From NCBI GenBank assembly GCA_910576125.1, contig CAJTHM010000001.1:310001-374000 (forward strand): a stretch of 64,000 nt of DNA, read 5' to 3'. Made by a program: the position numbers and the translations under genes. This DNA is from Lachnospiraceae bacterium. Lineage in GTDB: Bacteria; Bacillota; Clostridia; Lachnospirales; Lachnospiraceae. Position 1 is the first letter of the stretch; each line of letters begins with the position of its first letter. Under the pieces are notes generated by a model that was given only the letters and a program-made list of their open reading frames with translations, had not been told where the DNA came from and made no database searches. Shown piece after piece: positions 8,912 to 17,281 of the stretch.

Positions 8912-9768
8912 ATGCCGAAAAACAATCCTGCCTATAGTGCCGACCGCGCTCTAGGCTTTGAATTTTACCCCCCCCGGCAGCCGAATTTCCATTTCAGCTG
9001 CTGGATGCCGACTATGTGAGGGATGTCCGCAGCCATAGCCCGCAGCGGGGCAGCGCGCCGGCCATATCCTTTCTCTATACTGTCTCCGGGACAGGGCAAA
9101 TCCGTCAGGACTGCGATCCCCTGCAGCTTCCCCCTCAGAGCTGTTGTCTGGTTCAGGCCGGGGCATGCAGCGACTGCGGCTCCCTGTCTCCAGATGAACC
9201 CTGGAGCTATTATTATGTCCGGTTTACCGGCATCGGGGTGCAGCTTTATGCGCCATATCTTCTGGACAGGCTCTGCTGCCTCTATCCCGGAAAGCCGAAG
9301 AGGCTGATGGAAATCTTCCGTATATTACAGAAAGGCGATTCTCTCTCCCCGCTCCTGGCCTGCTCCAGAAATTCCCTGCTGATTACGGAGCTGTTGGACA
9401 TGCTGCTGGAAAGCCGGTACAAGCCCGCCCCCGCGGGTCAGCCGGAGGATCCGGATATCCTGGCCCCTGCCTATGAGTATATCCGCAAGAACTATGCCAG
9501 CCCATTGACCGTGGAGGATCTGGCCAGGGAGTGCTGCCTGTCCAAGTATTATTTCCTGCGCCAGTTCAAGAATGCCTGCGGGGAATCTCCCTATCAGTAT
9601 CTGACCAGGCACCGGATCGACGCGGCCAAGCTTCTTTTAGCGGATACGGAGCTGCCCATGAACGCCATCTCCGCCAAGGTGGGGTATGCGCATTATGGGA
9701 ATTTTCTGGTGCATTTCAAGAAATTGGAGGACATGACTCCGGCGGAGTATCGCAGGAGCAAGCAGTAA
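8912..9768 (+). CDS. AraC-family transcriptional regulator with an apparent frameshift at a C8 tract
   Basis: The expected gene starts at ATG 8912 (AGAGGTG ribosome site) with MPKNNPAYSADRALGFEFYPP. At eight consecutive C (8968-8975) the frame changes: the AraC sequence FPFQLLDADYVRD resumes in the frame that is open from 8962 to the stop at 9768, where a stop at 8959 closes the upstream side. One extra C would restore about 285 aa. The resumed part has the cupin-like sensor (EPWSYYYVRFTG) and a C-terminal AraC DNA-binding domain with two helix-turn-helix motifs (VEDLARECCLSKYYFLRQFK; later MNAISAKVGYAHYGNFLVHFKK). As written, only a shorter product from GTG 9016 or another weak start is possible. 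It probably regulates the divergent sugar importer. The shift could be a sequencing error, a mutation or slipped-strand phase variation. Confidence 0.8.
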
Positions 9769-9921
9769 GCCGGATGACATCCCTCAAAGCATCTTGCCGG
9801 GAGCCGCAAGTATCGTCAGGGCGCTCCGGGGCAAAAGCGCCACCATCTGCTCCCGCAGCAGGGTGTCCTGCGCCGAGGAATCCTACGGTGGATTGAATTG
9901 GCAGGAAAATGAAATTGAGTA
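9769..9921. other. Intergenic stretch after the AraC gene
   Basis: About 150 nt between the AraC stop and the cation-exchanger promoter. I see no gene, no convincing terminator and no repeat in it. Confidence 0.5.
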
Positions 9922-9950
9922 TTGACAGCCACCCTGTCCTGTGCTACACT
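9922..9950 (+). promoter_or_regulatory. Sigma-A promoter of the riboswitch-controlled cation exchanger
   Basis: TTGACA (9922-9927), a 17-nt spacer and TACACT (9945-9950) lie just ahead of the aptamer. The predicted start near 9957 puts the whole aptamer in the leader. Confidence 0.8.
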
Positions 9951-9970
9951 ATCCAGAACGATGGAAATAC

Positions 9971-10065
9971 CTATATGAGGGAGTAGTCAGCGCGATTCGC
10001 GTGGCAAGTCAACAAACGCGGCCTTATAGGTCTGGCTTGTCTTAAATAACGAGACTCATACATAG
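9971..10065 (+). promoter_or_regulatory. yybP-ykoY (manganese) riboswitch
   Basis: The conserved blocks of this class occur in order: GGGAGTAG (9979-9986), a short variable hairpin (CGCG ATT CGCG), AAGTCAACA (10006-10014), GGCTTGTCTTAAATAACGAGAC (10034-10055, shown only in part: GGCTTGT and AACGAGAC are the key elements). The outer P1 helix forms between CTATATGAG and CTCATACATAG. Known members bind Mn2+ and control Mn2+ or Ca2+ export and P-type or CaCA transporters, which fits the gene downstream. The 110 nt between aptamer and ATG contain no obvious U-tract terminator, so control may be at translation initiation. Confidence 0.85.
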
Positions 10066-10178
10066 CTGTGGAAACGGTGGGATTGCCCTGCCAGAAGTTT
10101 TCGCCGCTATGCATGGGTCTTTTCTTCGTAAGGAAAAGCAGGCGCTGTTTCAAAAAACGAAAGAAAGGGGTAGGAAAA

Positions 10179-11147
10179 ATGGAATTGGCAACGGTAATCT
10201 TCTTGTTTCTCGTAGGCATCGTATTCATCATAAAGGGCGGGGACTTCTTCGTGGACGCCGCCTCCTGGATGGCGGAGGTCAGCGGCATCCCCAAGCTGAT
10301 TGTGGGCGCCACAATCGTCAGCCTGGCCACCACCCTGCCGGAGATGCTGGTCTCCGTCATGGCTGCGGCAAAGGGCAGCGTGGACATGGCCATCGGCAAT
10401 GCCGTGGGCAGCGTCACCGCCAACATCGGGCTGATCATGGCCATATCAGTGATCTGTATCCCCAGCGTCATCAGGCGGGCGGATTATCTCATGAAGTCGA
10501 TTCTCATGCTGGCCGCCGCCATCCTGATTGTAGTGTGCGGCGCATCCGGCCAGCTGGGCATCCCCATAGCTGTGGTCATGATTGCCATCTTCTGCATCTT
10601 CCTGTGTGAGAACGTGAGCTCCGCGAAGCGCTCCATGAAAGCCGGCGCAGACGCGGCGGGACGCAGGAAAATCGAAGGGAAAAAGGAAGTGGCCGTGAAC
10701 GTGGTGAGGTTCATGGTGGGCGCCATCGGCATCGTATGGGGGGCGGATCTGCTGGTGGACAATGGCAGCGCCCTGGCCGCCATGGTAGGTGTGCCGGAGC
10801 GGGTCATCGGCGTGACTATCATCGCTGTGGGAACCTCCCTGCCGGAACTGGTCACCACCATCACCGCCATCATCAAGAAGCAGTCCTCCCTCTCTGTGGG
10901 CAATATCCTGGGGGCCAATATCATCGACCTGACTTTGATTCTGCCCCTGTGCTCCCTGGTGTCCGGGAAAGCCCTTCCCATCGCGGCCACCTCCGCAAGG
11001 TATGACCTTCCCGCCTGTCTTTTGGTAGGCTGCATCGCCCTGATCCCCGCCATGGTCTTCCAGAAGTTCCAGAAGTGGCAGGGCATCCTGCTACTGTGTG
11101 TGTACGCGGGGTATCTGTACCTGACATGCTCTGCCGTGGCGGCCTAG
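10179..11147 (+). CDS. Calcium/sodium antiporter of the CaCA family (YrbG type)
   Basis: 322 aa membrane exchanger with the two inverted alpha-repeats of the CaCA superfamily. The first is GGDFFVDAASWMAEV...GATIVSLATTLPEMLVS...GNAVGSVTANI; the second is GADLLVDNGSALAAM...GVTIIAVGTSLPELVTT...GNILGANIIDL. The acidic residues of the two ATxLPE/GTSLPE motifs form the cation site in this family. About ten transmembrane segments are visible. The start was set at ATG 10179, with GGGGTAGGAAAA before it; an in-frame start at 10068 would lie inside the riboswitch leader. The upstream yybP-ykoY element suggests Mn2+-responsive expression and hence a role in Mn2+ or Ca2+ efflux. The ion actually moved cannot be read from sequence. 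Confidence 0.93.
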   Translation: MELATVIFLFLVGIVFIIKGGDFFVDAASWMAEVSGIPKLIVGATIVSLATTLPEMLVSVMAAAKGSVDMAIGNAVGSVTANIGLIMAISVICIPSVIRRADYLMKSILMLAAAILIVVCGASGQLGIPIAVVMIAIFCIFLCENVSSAKRSMKAGADAAGRRKIEGKKEVAVNVVRFMVGAIGIVWGADLLVDNGSALAAMVGVPERVIGVTIIAVGTSLPELVTTITAIIKKQSSLSVGNILGANIIDLTLILPLCSLVSGKALPIAATSARYDLPACLLVGCIALIPAMVFQKFQKWQGILLLCVYAGYLYLTCSAVAA

Positions 11148-11174
11148 GAGCCGTGGCAGCGTAAAATCATCAAA

Positions 11175-11220
11175 AAATCCCGCCCCGGCAGTTCTATCCC
11201 ATGTCGCCCAGGCGGGATTT
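11175..11220. terminator. Bidirectional terminator between the CaCA and GPH transporter genes
   Basis: AAATCCCGCC (11175-11184) pairs with GGCGGGATTT (11211-11220). On the plus strand TTTCTTTCT follows; on the minus strand the stem runs into GATTTTTTGATG. It separates two convergent genes and can serve both. Confidence 0.75.
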
Positions 11221-11386
11221 CTTTCTATGATTCTCACATGTACTCTGATATCATATTTGCCGAGTGAGCGGAAAAGCAAGCGGGCCGAAATATGCCTGTC
11301 GCTCTTCACATCATCGGAATCACGGCCAACTATCTCTGCAATCTACCCGTCCGTAAATCCTGGATTAGTATAGCTTACCGGATATG

Positions 11387-12718
11387 TCAATCCATCCTCG
11401 CATTCATCTGCGCCGCCTGCTCCGCCAGCCTCTCCTTGGTCAGCGGGTACGCGCCGAAGAGCAGGGCCCCGGCCACGCACATGACGGCGGGCACGGCGAT
11501 GGTGCAGACAATCAGGGCCGTGCGCACCTGGGGCGGCTGGGACCGGGCCTCCCCCTGGAAACCTGCCGCCTCCAGGATGTAGCCCGGGATGGCGCCGCCC
11601 ACCCCCATGCCGCACTTGGTGATGAAGCCGGACAGTGCCGCAATGGCCGCATCCGTCCGGTAGCCCAGCTTCAGCTCCACGTAGTCTGTGTTGTCCGCCT
11701 GGATGCCATAGGTCAGGGGCATGCACAGTCCGTCCGCGAACCCGGCGATGGCCATGGCCACAAGCAGAATCGGGATGCTGGTGACGTCGATCAGGCGCAG
11801 CAGCGGCGCCGTGCCGATCAGGGTCAGGCTCAGCATATAGGCTTTCTTTCGCCCAATCTTTCGAATCAAAGCGCCTACCAGCAGCGTAGCCGGCAGCAGC
11901 GCGCACAGCTGCACCACGCTCACCACGCTCAACAGCTTCAGGTTCCCAATCACATAGGTGAAGAAATAGGCCAGGGTGGTGTTCATCACGTATTTCCCAA
12001 TCATGTAGATCAGGGCAGCCAAAAAGGTGATTGCCACCGGCTTCTGACCCAGAATGCGGAACAGATCCTTTATCCTATAGCTGTCCTTCCCCGGCCGGGC
12101 CTGCACCCGCTCCTTTAGCCCCAGCGCGCCCAGGATGGAGCAGCCCGCGATCACCGCCGTGGCGATCAATATCAAGGTGATATAGCCCTCCTTCTCGGAC
12201 ACATTGCCGATGATCACAGGGGCGCTTAAGTTCACCAGAAAGGAGCCCAGGGTATAGACGAAGCCCTTCTGGGCGCTCAGGGCGCTGCGCTCCTCCATGT
12301 CTGTGGTCATCACCGGCAGCATGCTGTTCAGGGAGATGTCCATCACCGGGAACAGCACTCCAATCAGCAGATAGGTCACATAGGCGATGGCCAGCTTCCC
12401 GGAAGTGGCCATCAGGGGCGCGAACCAGATCAGCAGGAAGTTCAGGGAACACAGCACCGTTCCCACAATCAGGGCGGGCCGGAAATGCCCGTATTTCGTG
12501 GTGGGCAGCCGGTCGATGAAAAATCCCATAAAGGGATCCTTCAGGGCGTCCATCACCCGGGCGATCAAAAACAGGGTGGCACAGGCCGCCGGATTCAGGC
12601 CGATTACATTAGTGTAGAAAATCAGAAGATAAGACCCCAGTATGGTCTGTATCGGGATATTTCCCAGGTTCGTCAGCCCGAAGCTGATTTTTTCTTTCAT
12701 CGTGACTTTGTCGCTCAT
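11387..12718 (-). CDS. GPH-family sugar:cation symporter (MFS)
   Basis: 443 aa, twelve hydrophobic segments. The family signature is ARVMDALKDPFMGFFIDR (about residues 50-67), followed by KYGHFRPALIVGT, the typical [RK]xGxxRP loop of the glycoside-pentoside-hexuronide group (MelB, XynP, YicJ relatives). The start at ATG 12718 (MSDKVTMKEK) has GGGAG 4 nt before it; 17 further codons upstream are in frame but lack an initiation site. Downstream is a shared terminator; upstream is the M3 peptidase gene, 153 nt away on the same strand. The sugar substrate is unknown. Confidence 0.9.
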   Translation of the reverse strand: MSDKVTMKEKISFGLTNLGNIPIQTILGSYLLIFYTNVIGLNPAACATLFLIARVMDALKDPFMGFFIDRLPTTKYGHFRPALIVGTVLCSLNFLLIWFAPLMATSGKLAIAYVTYLLIGVLFPVMDISLNSMLPVMTTDMEERSALSAQKGFVYTLGSFLVNLSAPVIIGNVSEKEGYITLILIATAVIAGCSILGALGLKERVQARPGKDSYRIKDLFRILGQKPVAITFLAALIYMIGKYVMNTTLAYFFTYVIGNLKLLSVVSVVQLCALLPATLLVGALIRKIGRKKAYMLSLTLIGTAPLLRLIDVTSIPILLVAMAIAGFADGLCMPLTYGIQADNTDYVELKLGYRTDAAIAALSGFITKCGMGVGGAIPGYILEAAGFQGEARSQPPQVRTALIVCTIAVPAVMCVAGALLFGAYPLTKERLAEQAAQMNARMD

Positions 12719-12871
12719 TTGTCTCCCTTCTCTGGAGGAACCTCCCCCGTCTGCCCTCTGGTCTCCCACCGGAAACCTGCAATGCCGTCGAACCCCTGCC
12801 CCTGGGCAGGAGATTCCGCGGCTCTTCCGTCACAGCTGTCCCGGGCCGGCCGCTGTCCCGTCAGGCCACTG

Positions 12872-14689
12872 TCAGCCTTCCGGCCCGGCCAGTTTCCTCT
12901 CCACCCAGTCCGCCAGCCTGATCATGGTCTCCTCCTCAAAAGGGCTGCCCAGTCCCGCGCTCTCCACCAGGTCAGGGAAGTCCATGGTGCCGCTCTCCCT
13001 GCACAGGCGCAGATAGCTCTCCCAGCTGGCCGCCTTATCCTCCTGCATCCAGCGGTAGTACCCCAGAGCGCAGATTTCCGCCAGGGCATAGTCGATGGCA
13101 TAGAAGGGCCAGTGGTAGATATGGGGGATGCGCTGCCAGCCCCGGCCCTCCCGCAGGTTCACATTGCCGTCATAATCCTTGTCCGGGAAGTATTCCCTGT
13201 CCAGTCTGGCCCAGAGCCTATTGCACTCTGCCGCCGTCATGTCAGGACTCTCATAGACCAGCTGCTGGAACTCGTCCTGCAGGCACTGGTTGATGATCAG
13301 CCGTACCGCGTCCTCCAGATGCATGGCCCGGTAATCCCCGGCCCGTTCCCCAAAGAACAGCTCCATATAGGGCATGGCGAAGAACTCCATGGCCATGGCA
13401 TGGGTCTCCGCCATCTCCGAGGTGTTCCGGCAGTGCTCCCTGATCTCCTCATCCCGCTTCAGATACCCCTGAAAAGCATGGCCCCCCTCATGGCACATGA
13501 TGTAGGCATTCTCAATGGTGCCGTCAAAATTGGCGAAGATGAAAGGGGCTCTGTATTTCTCAAATATAGTCATATAGCCGCCGTCCCGTTTCCCCTCCCG
13601 GATTTCCACGTCCGCCAGACCGTTGTCCAACAGAAAAGCGATGAATTCCGCCGTCTCCGGCGACATTTCGGTGTACATCCTGCGGGTGGCCTCCAGGCAG
13701 GCTGCGGTGCTGCCGGGCCGGGCTCCTCTCTTTGCTCCGGCGCTGTCCGCTTTCCTCCCGGCCTGCGTCTCATCGGCCCCGTCATCTGGCGCTGTTTCCC
13801 AGGCCCTATCGGCGCCAGGTCCGCTGGCCGATGCAGACTCCACGCACACAGGCACAGGATTCCCCTGGGGGAAATGCACCCCGGAATCATATATGCAGAG
13901 ATGCTCCAGGCCCAGCCGGTCTCTGCGGCGCTCCTCCAGTTTCCGGGACAGGGGCACCAGATATTTCTTCACCAGCTCCCGGAACGCCGCCACCTCCTTC
14001 GGCCCATAGCCGATGCGCATCATGCGGAAATAGCTTAACTCCACATAATCGGAAAAGCCCATGGCTTTGGCCTGTCTGCGCCGGTTGTCCAGCAGCTTGT
14101 CGAAAATTTCCTCCAGCTCCTGCCTCTGGGCCTCCCAGGAATCGGCGATGGCCAGGGAGACCCTCCGCCTCACGTCCCTGTCAGGGGACTGGGCGAGAGG
14201 CGTCATGAGGTTCCGCTTGCGTTTCTCTCCCTCCCACTCCACCGTCCCGTTGGACGTCAGCTGGTTGTACCTGGCAAGGAGCTTATTCTCCTCCTGGGCC
14301 AGCTCAATCAGGCGGCTGTTGAACCCGCTCTGCCCGGCCTCCATGACGGCGAATACATAAGGCCCCAGAAGCTTCTCCAACTCCTTTCGATAGGGCGAAT
14401 CCAGAATCAGCCGGTCTAACTGATTAGACAGGTCGTTCAGCTTCGGCCCTATTTCATCGTAGTAATCCTGCTCTGCCGCGTAAAAGGCATCGTTCACGTC
14501 CATATCGTGCCGGACATAGCACAGATCCATGGCCGTCATGTCCGCTGTCAGCTCATAGCGTTTCTTCAGGACTGCCATGCATGCCTCTGCGCCTGCCGCC
14601 TTCCGAAGCTCCTCCATCAGCGGCCTGTAGCGGCCTTCCAGTTCCTCATAGCTCACCCTCTCATAGGGCATTTCCTTAAAATGTATCAT
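12872..14689 (-). CDS. M3-family oligoendopeptidase (PepF type)
   Basis: Cytoplasmic zinc metallopeptidase cutting oligopeptides. The active-site motif HEGGH is at about residues 400-404, preceded by the M3 hallmark FDGTIENAYIMC; a helical N-terminal cap is typical. The start at ATG 14689 has GGAGG with a 5-nt gap; earlier in-frame codons fall in the 5' leader, downstream of a good promoter. A Ser/Ala/Gly/Asp-rich stretch at about 283-330, between SGVHFPQGNPVPV and ATRRMYTEMSPETA, looks like an insertion and makes the protein (605 aa) longer than the ~560 aa I expect of close relatives. The stretch is GC-rich and of low complexity, so it may be a surface loop. Confidence 0.92.
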   Translation of the reverse strand: MIHFKEMPYERVSYEELEGRYRPLMEELRKAAGAEACMAVLKKRYELTADMTAMDLCYVRHDMDVNDAFYAAEQDYYDEIGPKLNDLSNQLDRLILDSPYRKELEKLLGPYVFAVMEAGQSGFNSRLIELAQEENKLLARYNQLTSNGTVEWEGEKRKRNLMTPLAQSPDRDVRRRVSLAIADSWEAQRQELEEIFDKLLDNRRRQAKAMGFSDYVELSYFRMMRIGYGPKEVAAFRELVKKYLVPLSRKLEERRRDRLGLEHLCIYDSGVHFPQGNPVPVCVESASASGPGADRAWETAPDDGADETQAGRKADSAGAKRGARPGSTAACLEATRRMYTEMSPETAEFIAFLLDNGLADVEIREGKRDGGYMTIFEKYRAPFIFANFDGTIENAYIMCHEGGHAFQGYLKRDEEIREHCRNTSEMAETHAMAMEFFAMPYMELFFGERAGDYRAMHLEDAVRLIINQCLQDEFQQLVYESPDMTAAECNRLWARLDREYFPDKDYDGNVNLREGRGWQRIPHIYHWPFYAIDYALAEICALGYYRWMQEDKAASWESYLRLCRESGTMDFPDLVESAGLGSPFEEETMIRLADWVERKLAGPEG

Positions 14690-14839
14690 CGCGACCTCCA
14701 TTTTCTCCAACCGTCCACCGAACCCGGCTTGTTTTCCACGGCAGCGTCCAAACCCAACGGTACTTTTGCGCAGAACTTTTCTGATATGAAAAGAAAGGCG
14801 TTTCCGCCCCTTTTCCAGAAATGTCCCCAGTCTCCCTAC

Positions 14840-14867
14840 ATTATACATAAATGTGGTACATTTTCAA
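14840..14867 (-). promoter_or_regulatory. Sigma-A promoter of the M3 peptidase gene
   Basis: Minus strand TTGAAA (14862-14867), 16-nt spacer, TATAAT (14840-14845). The resulting leader is about 145 nt and confirms that translation starts downstream, at 14689. Confidence 0.65.
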
Positions 14868-14959
14868 TAGCATATCTAAGTTTTTCGGATACCCTGTCCT
14901 CGTCAGGGCAGAAAGGCTCCGGAAAACTTGCAATTTTTCCTTCTTGCCCATAAAATGTC

Positions 14960-14986
14960 TGTAACGAACCGGCTCCAAAACGGATA
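14960..14986 (+). promoter_or_regulatory. Candidate ECF-type promoter ahead of the sigma factor gene
   Basis: TGTAAC (14960-14965), 15-nt spacer, CGGATA (14981-14986). TGTAAC/CGxxTA elements are typical of ECF-sigma autoregulated promoters in Firmicutes; the spacer is a little short. The rest of the 14690-15062 gap holds only this element and the divergent promoter of the peptidase gene. Confidence 0.35.
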
Positions 14987-15062
14987 TATAAAGTAAGCAC
15001 GCAAAAAAAGCTATGCTTGGCAGTTCCCGGGAAACTGCTGCAGGCCGGAAAGGAGGCGAGGC

Positions 15063-15527
15063 ATGGAAGAGCTTTACCGACAATATTCACAGATTGTATT
15101 CCATTTTCTGTACAAAAGATGCAATGACCCCGCCCTTGCGGAGGATCTGATGCAGGAGACCTTCCTGAAGGCCCTGGAGCGCCTGGACAGCTACGACCAC
15201 AGCTGCAAGCTCTCCACCTGGCTGTGCCAGATTGCCAAACACCTGCTCTACCAGCACTGGGACAAAAGCCGCCGGGTACAGCTGGAAGAGCTGGACGAGT
15301 CCATGCAGTCCCGCCAGGATACGGAGCAGACAGCCATGGCAAAAGTGGAGCTGGCGGATGTGTGGGACAGACTGCAGGCCCTGTCCCCCGATGCCAGGAA
15401 GACCGTGGAGCTGCGGGTGCTGGGAGACCTTTCCTTCCGGGAGATCGGGGATTTGCTGGGAAAGACCGAGAACTGGGCCCGGGTCACATTCTACCGGGCG
15501 AAGCTGACCCTGATCCAGGATTCCTGA
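15063..15527 (+). CDS. ECF-type RNA polymerase sigma factor
   Basis: 154 aa with sigma region 2 (residues ~5-65: YSQIVFHFLYKRC, DPALAEDLMQETFLKALE, then LSTWLCQIAKHLLY) and region 4 (~95-150: ALSPDARKTVELRVLGDLSFREIGDLLGKTENWARV). Region 3 is absent, as in ECF factors. AAGGAGG sits 6 nt before the ATG. A zf-HC2 membrane protein gene follows 167 nt later and is the natural anti-sigma partner. Probably responds to an envelope signal; the regulon is unknown. Confidence 0.92.
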   Translation: MEELYRQYSQIVFHFLYKRCNDPALAEDLMQETFLKALERLDSYDHSCKLSTWLCQIAKHLLYQHWDKSRRVQLEELDESMQSRQDTEQTAMAKVELADVWDRLQALSPDARKTVELRVLGDLSFREIGDLLGKTENWARVTFYRAKLTLIQDS

Positions 15528-15694
15528 AGCCTGCTGCCGCAAAGCCCGCTGAGGAAGCGTATCGCTCCTGTGGCATATGCCGGAACGTTATTATCTGCGC
15601 GTACAGTCACGCCACGAATCCACTGCCTGAAAAAAACAAACACGCCCGCCGGACATTCCAGGGCACAGTCCGAGCGGAGACAAAGGAGGCTAAT

Positions 15695-16531
15695 ATGAAA
15701 AACAAAGATTGTGATATCGTAAATGACCTGATACCATCCTATGTGGACGGAATATGCTCCGATGCCACGAAAGAATATGTGGAAGGACATACGCAGAAGT
15801 GCGAAAGCTGCCGCCAGATGCTGGAAACCTACAAGGACAATGTGCTCTCCGGCGAAAAGCTGGAGCAGCGGGGAATGGACGGATTGAAGAAAATAAGGAC
15901 AAAGATGAAGTATCAGAACCTTGTGTGCTATCTGGTGCTGGTGTTTTTGGTCTACTGCGGCGTCCAGGTGTTCTTTGCCAACCATACGAACTATATCATA
16001 TTCGGCAATACTACGCTGCTGTTGGTCATCTGCATCCTGGCGAACCTTCTGGCCTCTTTCGGCTATAAGGCCAGGAACAGGCCAGGCAAAATCCAGTATC
16101 TGCTGGGGGCTGCCTCCCTTGTGCTGGATGTGTACTTCGTCTTTGTGTTCATTTATGCCGCCTCCAGCATCACCTCGGGCGCTGAAAGGCTGTTCGGGCA
16201 GGAGCTGATGAACACAGGCCCTTTCCTGGAGCGGCAGCTCATCGCAGCCTTTGCGGCCCAGCTGGTGTTCTTCGGCTGTAATCTGTGGGCCGTCATCAAG
16301 CAGGATAAGAACTGCGGCTGGCTGCTGAACCTGAACATGACGGGCATCTTCCTCATGATCAATTATGATTTGTGGATGAAACGTATGGATTCCATTGAGA
16401 CCTTGCTGCCTGCCATCTTCAAGAGCACCTTCGCCCCCCTTGCCGCCGGCGTCCTGGGGATTGCCGCCAGCCTCGTCCTCGCCAGAATCCTTCGGAAAAA
16501 GGATGCCGGCCTCATGGCGGATGGACAATAG
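15695..16531 (+). CDS. Zinc-finger (zf-HC2) membrane protein, probable anti-sigma factor
   Basis: 278 aa. The N-terminal domain has the zf-HC2 pattern: CDIVNDLIPSYVDGICSD, then HTQKCESC with His/Cys/Cys ligands. About six hydrophobic segments follow (from LVCYLVLVFLVYCGVQVFF to the C-terminus). Such proteins bind and hold the sigma factor encoded next to them at the membrane. The start at ATG 15695 is set by AAAGGAGGC just upstream. An open frame extends back into the sigma gene in another phase but has no initiation site and is not a fusion. Confidence 0.87.
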   Translation: MKNKDCDIVNDLIPSYVDGICSDATKEYVEGHTQKCESCRQMLETYKDNVLSGEKLEQRGMDGLKKIRTKMKYQNLVCYLVLVFLVYCGVQVFFANHTNYIIFGNTTLLLVICILANLLASFGYKARNRPGKIQYLLGAASLVLDVYFVFVFIYAASSITSGAERLFGQELMNTGPFLERQLIAAFAAQLVFFGCNLWAVIKQDKNCGWLLNLNMTGIFLMINYDLWMKRMDSIETLLPAIFKSTFAPLAAGVLGIAASLVLARILRKKDAGLMADGQ

Positions 16532-16615
16532 GCATGCCATCGGTTCCTGATGCTGCCGTGAGCCCTCTGGCTCCGGCAGGCAAAAAGCTTGGCGGAAACC
16601 GCTGAATCCAAAAAC

Positions 16616-16658
16616 AGGGCCGCTGCTTTGGCAGATCATCTGCCTTTGCAGCGGCCCT
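16616..16658 (-). terminator. Terminator of greA
   Basis: AGGGCCGCTGC pairs with GCAGCGGCCCT, enclosing a second hairpin (GGCAGATCATCTGCC). On the minus strand it is followed by TGTTTTTGG, 17 nt after the greA stop codon. Confidence 0.75.
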
Positions 16659-16674
16659 TATCCCAGCCTTTTCT

Positions 16675-17157
16675 CTATCTGCTCCTCTGAATCTCCAGCA
16701 CCTTGTAGGTGAACGTGCCAGCGGCGGTCTCCACCTCCACGTTGTCCCCCACCCTGCAGCCGATCAGCGCCTTGCCCACGGGGCTTTCGTTGGAAATCTT
16801 ACCCTTTAAGCTGTCCGCCTCGGTGGAGCCCACGATTTTGTACTCCAGCTCCTCGCTGTACTCGATGTCCAAGAGCTTCACCACGCAGCCGATGTTGATT
16901 TTGTCCAGGTCTACCTCGTCCTCTACCACCACCTCGGCGTTCTTCAGAATCTTCTCCAGCTCCTCGATCCTGGCCTCGATGTCCCGCTGCTCATCCTTGG
17001 CGGCATCGTACTCGGCGTTCTCGGACAAGTCGCCCTGCTCCCTGGCCTCCTTGATTTTCTGGGCCACTTCCTGGCGCTTCACTACTTTCAGCTCATGTAA
17101 TTCATCCTCATATTTTCTGAGCCCCTCGTAGGTCAGAATATTTTTCTTCTCCTGCAT
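16675..17157 (-). CDS. greA: Transcription elongation factor GreA
   Basis: 160 aa. GreA rescues backtracked RNA polymerase by stimulating transcript cleavage. The N-terminal coiled coil ([21 protein letters not shown]...[21 protein letters not shown]) bears the acidic tip residues; the [10 protein letters not shown] motif is diagnostic. The C-terminal FKBP-like domain ends in [19 protein letters not shown]. Normal length. It is monocistronic: its own consensus promoter lies upstream and a terminator downstream. Confidence 0.97.
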   Translation of the reverse strand: MQEKKNILTYEGLRKYEDELHELKVVKRQEVAQKIKEAREQGDLSENAEYDAAKDEQRDIEARIEELEKILKNAEVVVEDEVDLDKINIGCVVKLLDIEYSEELEYKIVGSTEADSLKGKISNESPVGKALIGCRVGDNVEVETAAGTFTYKVLEIQRSR

Positions 17158-17252
17158 TTTACTTACATCCTTCCTGCTCTATTCTTTCAATTTTTTCGGA
17201 TTTCCAGCTTTTCCGTCTTCATCTATTTCTGCTATCTTGCAAATCCTACCAT

Positions 17253-17281
17253 AGTATACCTTCGTTTTTGGGCAGTGTCAA
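17253..17281 (-). promoter_or_regulatory. Sigma-A promoter of greA
   Basis: Minus strand TTGACA (17276-17281), 17-nt spacer, TATACT (17253-17258). The -35 box overlaps the last codons of the preceding gene (ending at 17278). Confidence 0.8.

Noticed and set aside
12485..14038. Open plus-strand frame of ~517 codons opposite the transporter and M3 peptidase genes
   Set aside because: It spans two genuine minus-strand genes and their gap, and the translation is Pro/Gly/Arg/His-rich without any domain.
15224..15694. Possible fusion of sigma factor and anti-sigma protein
   Set aside because: The upstream extension reads the sigma gene in the wrong frame. The anti-sigma gene has its own AAAGGAGG site and ATG at 15695.
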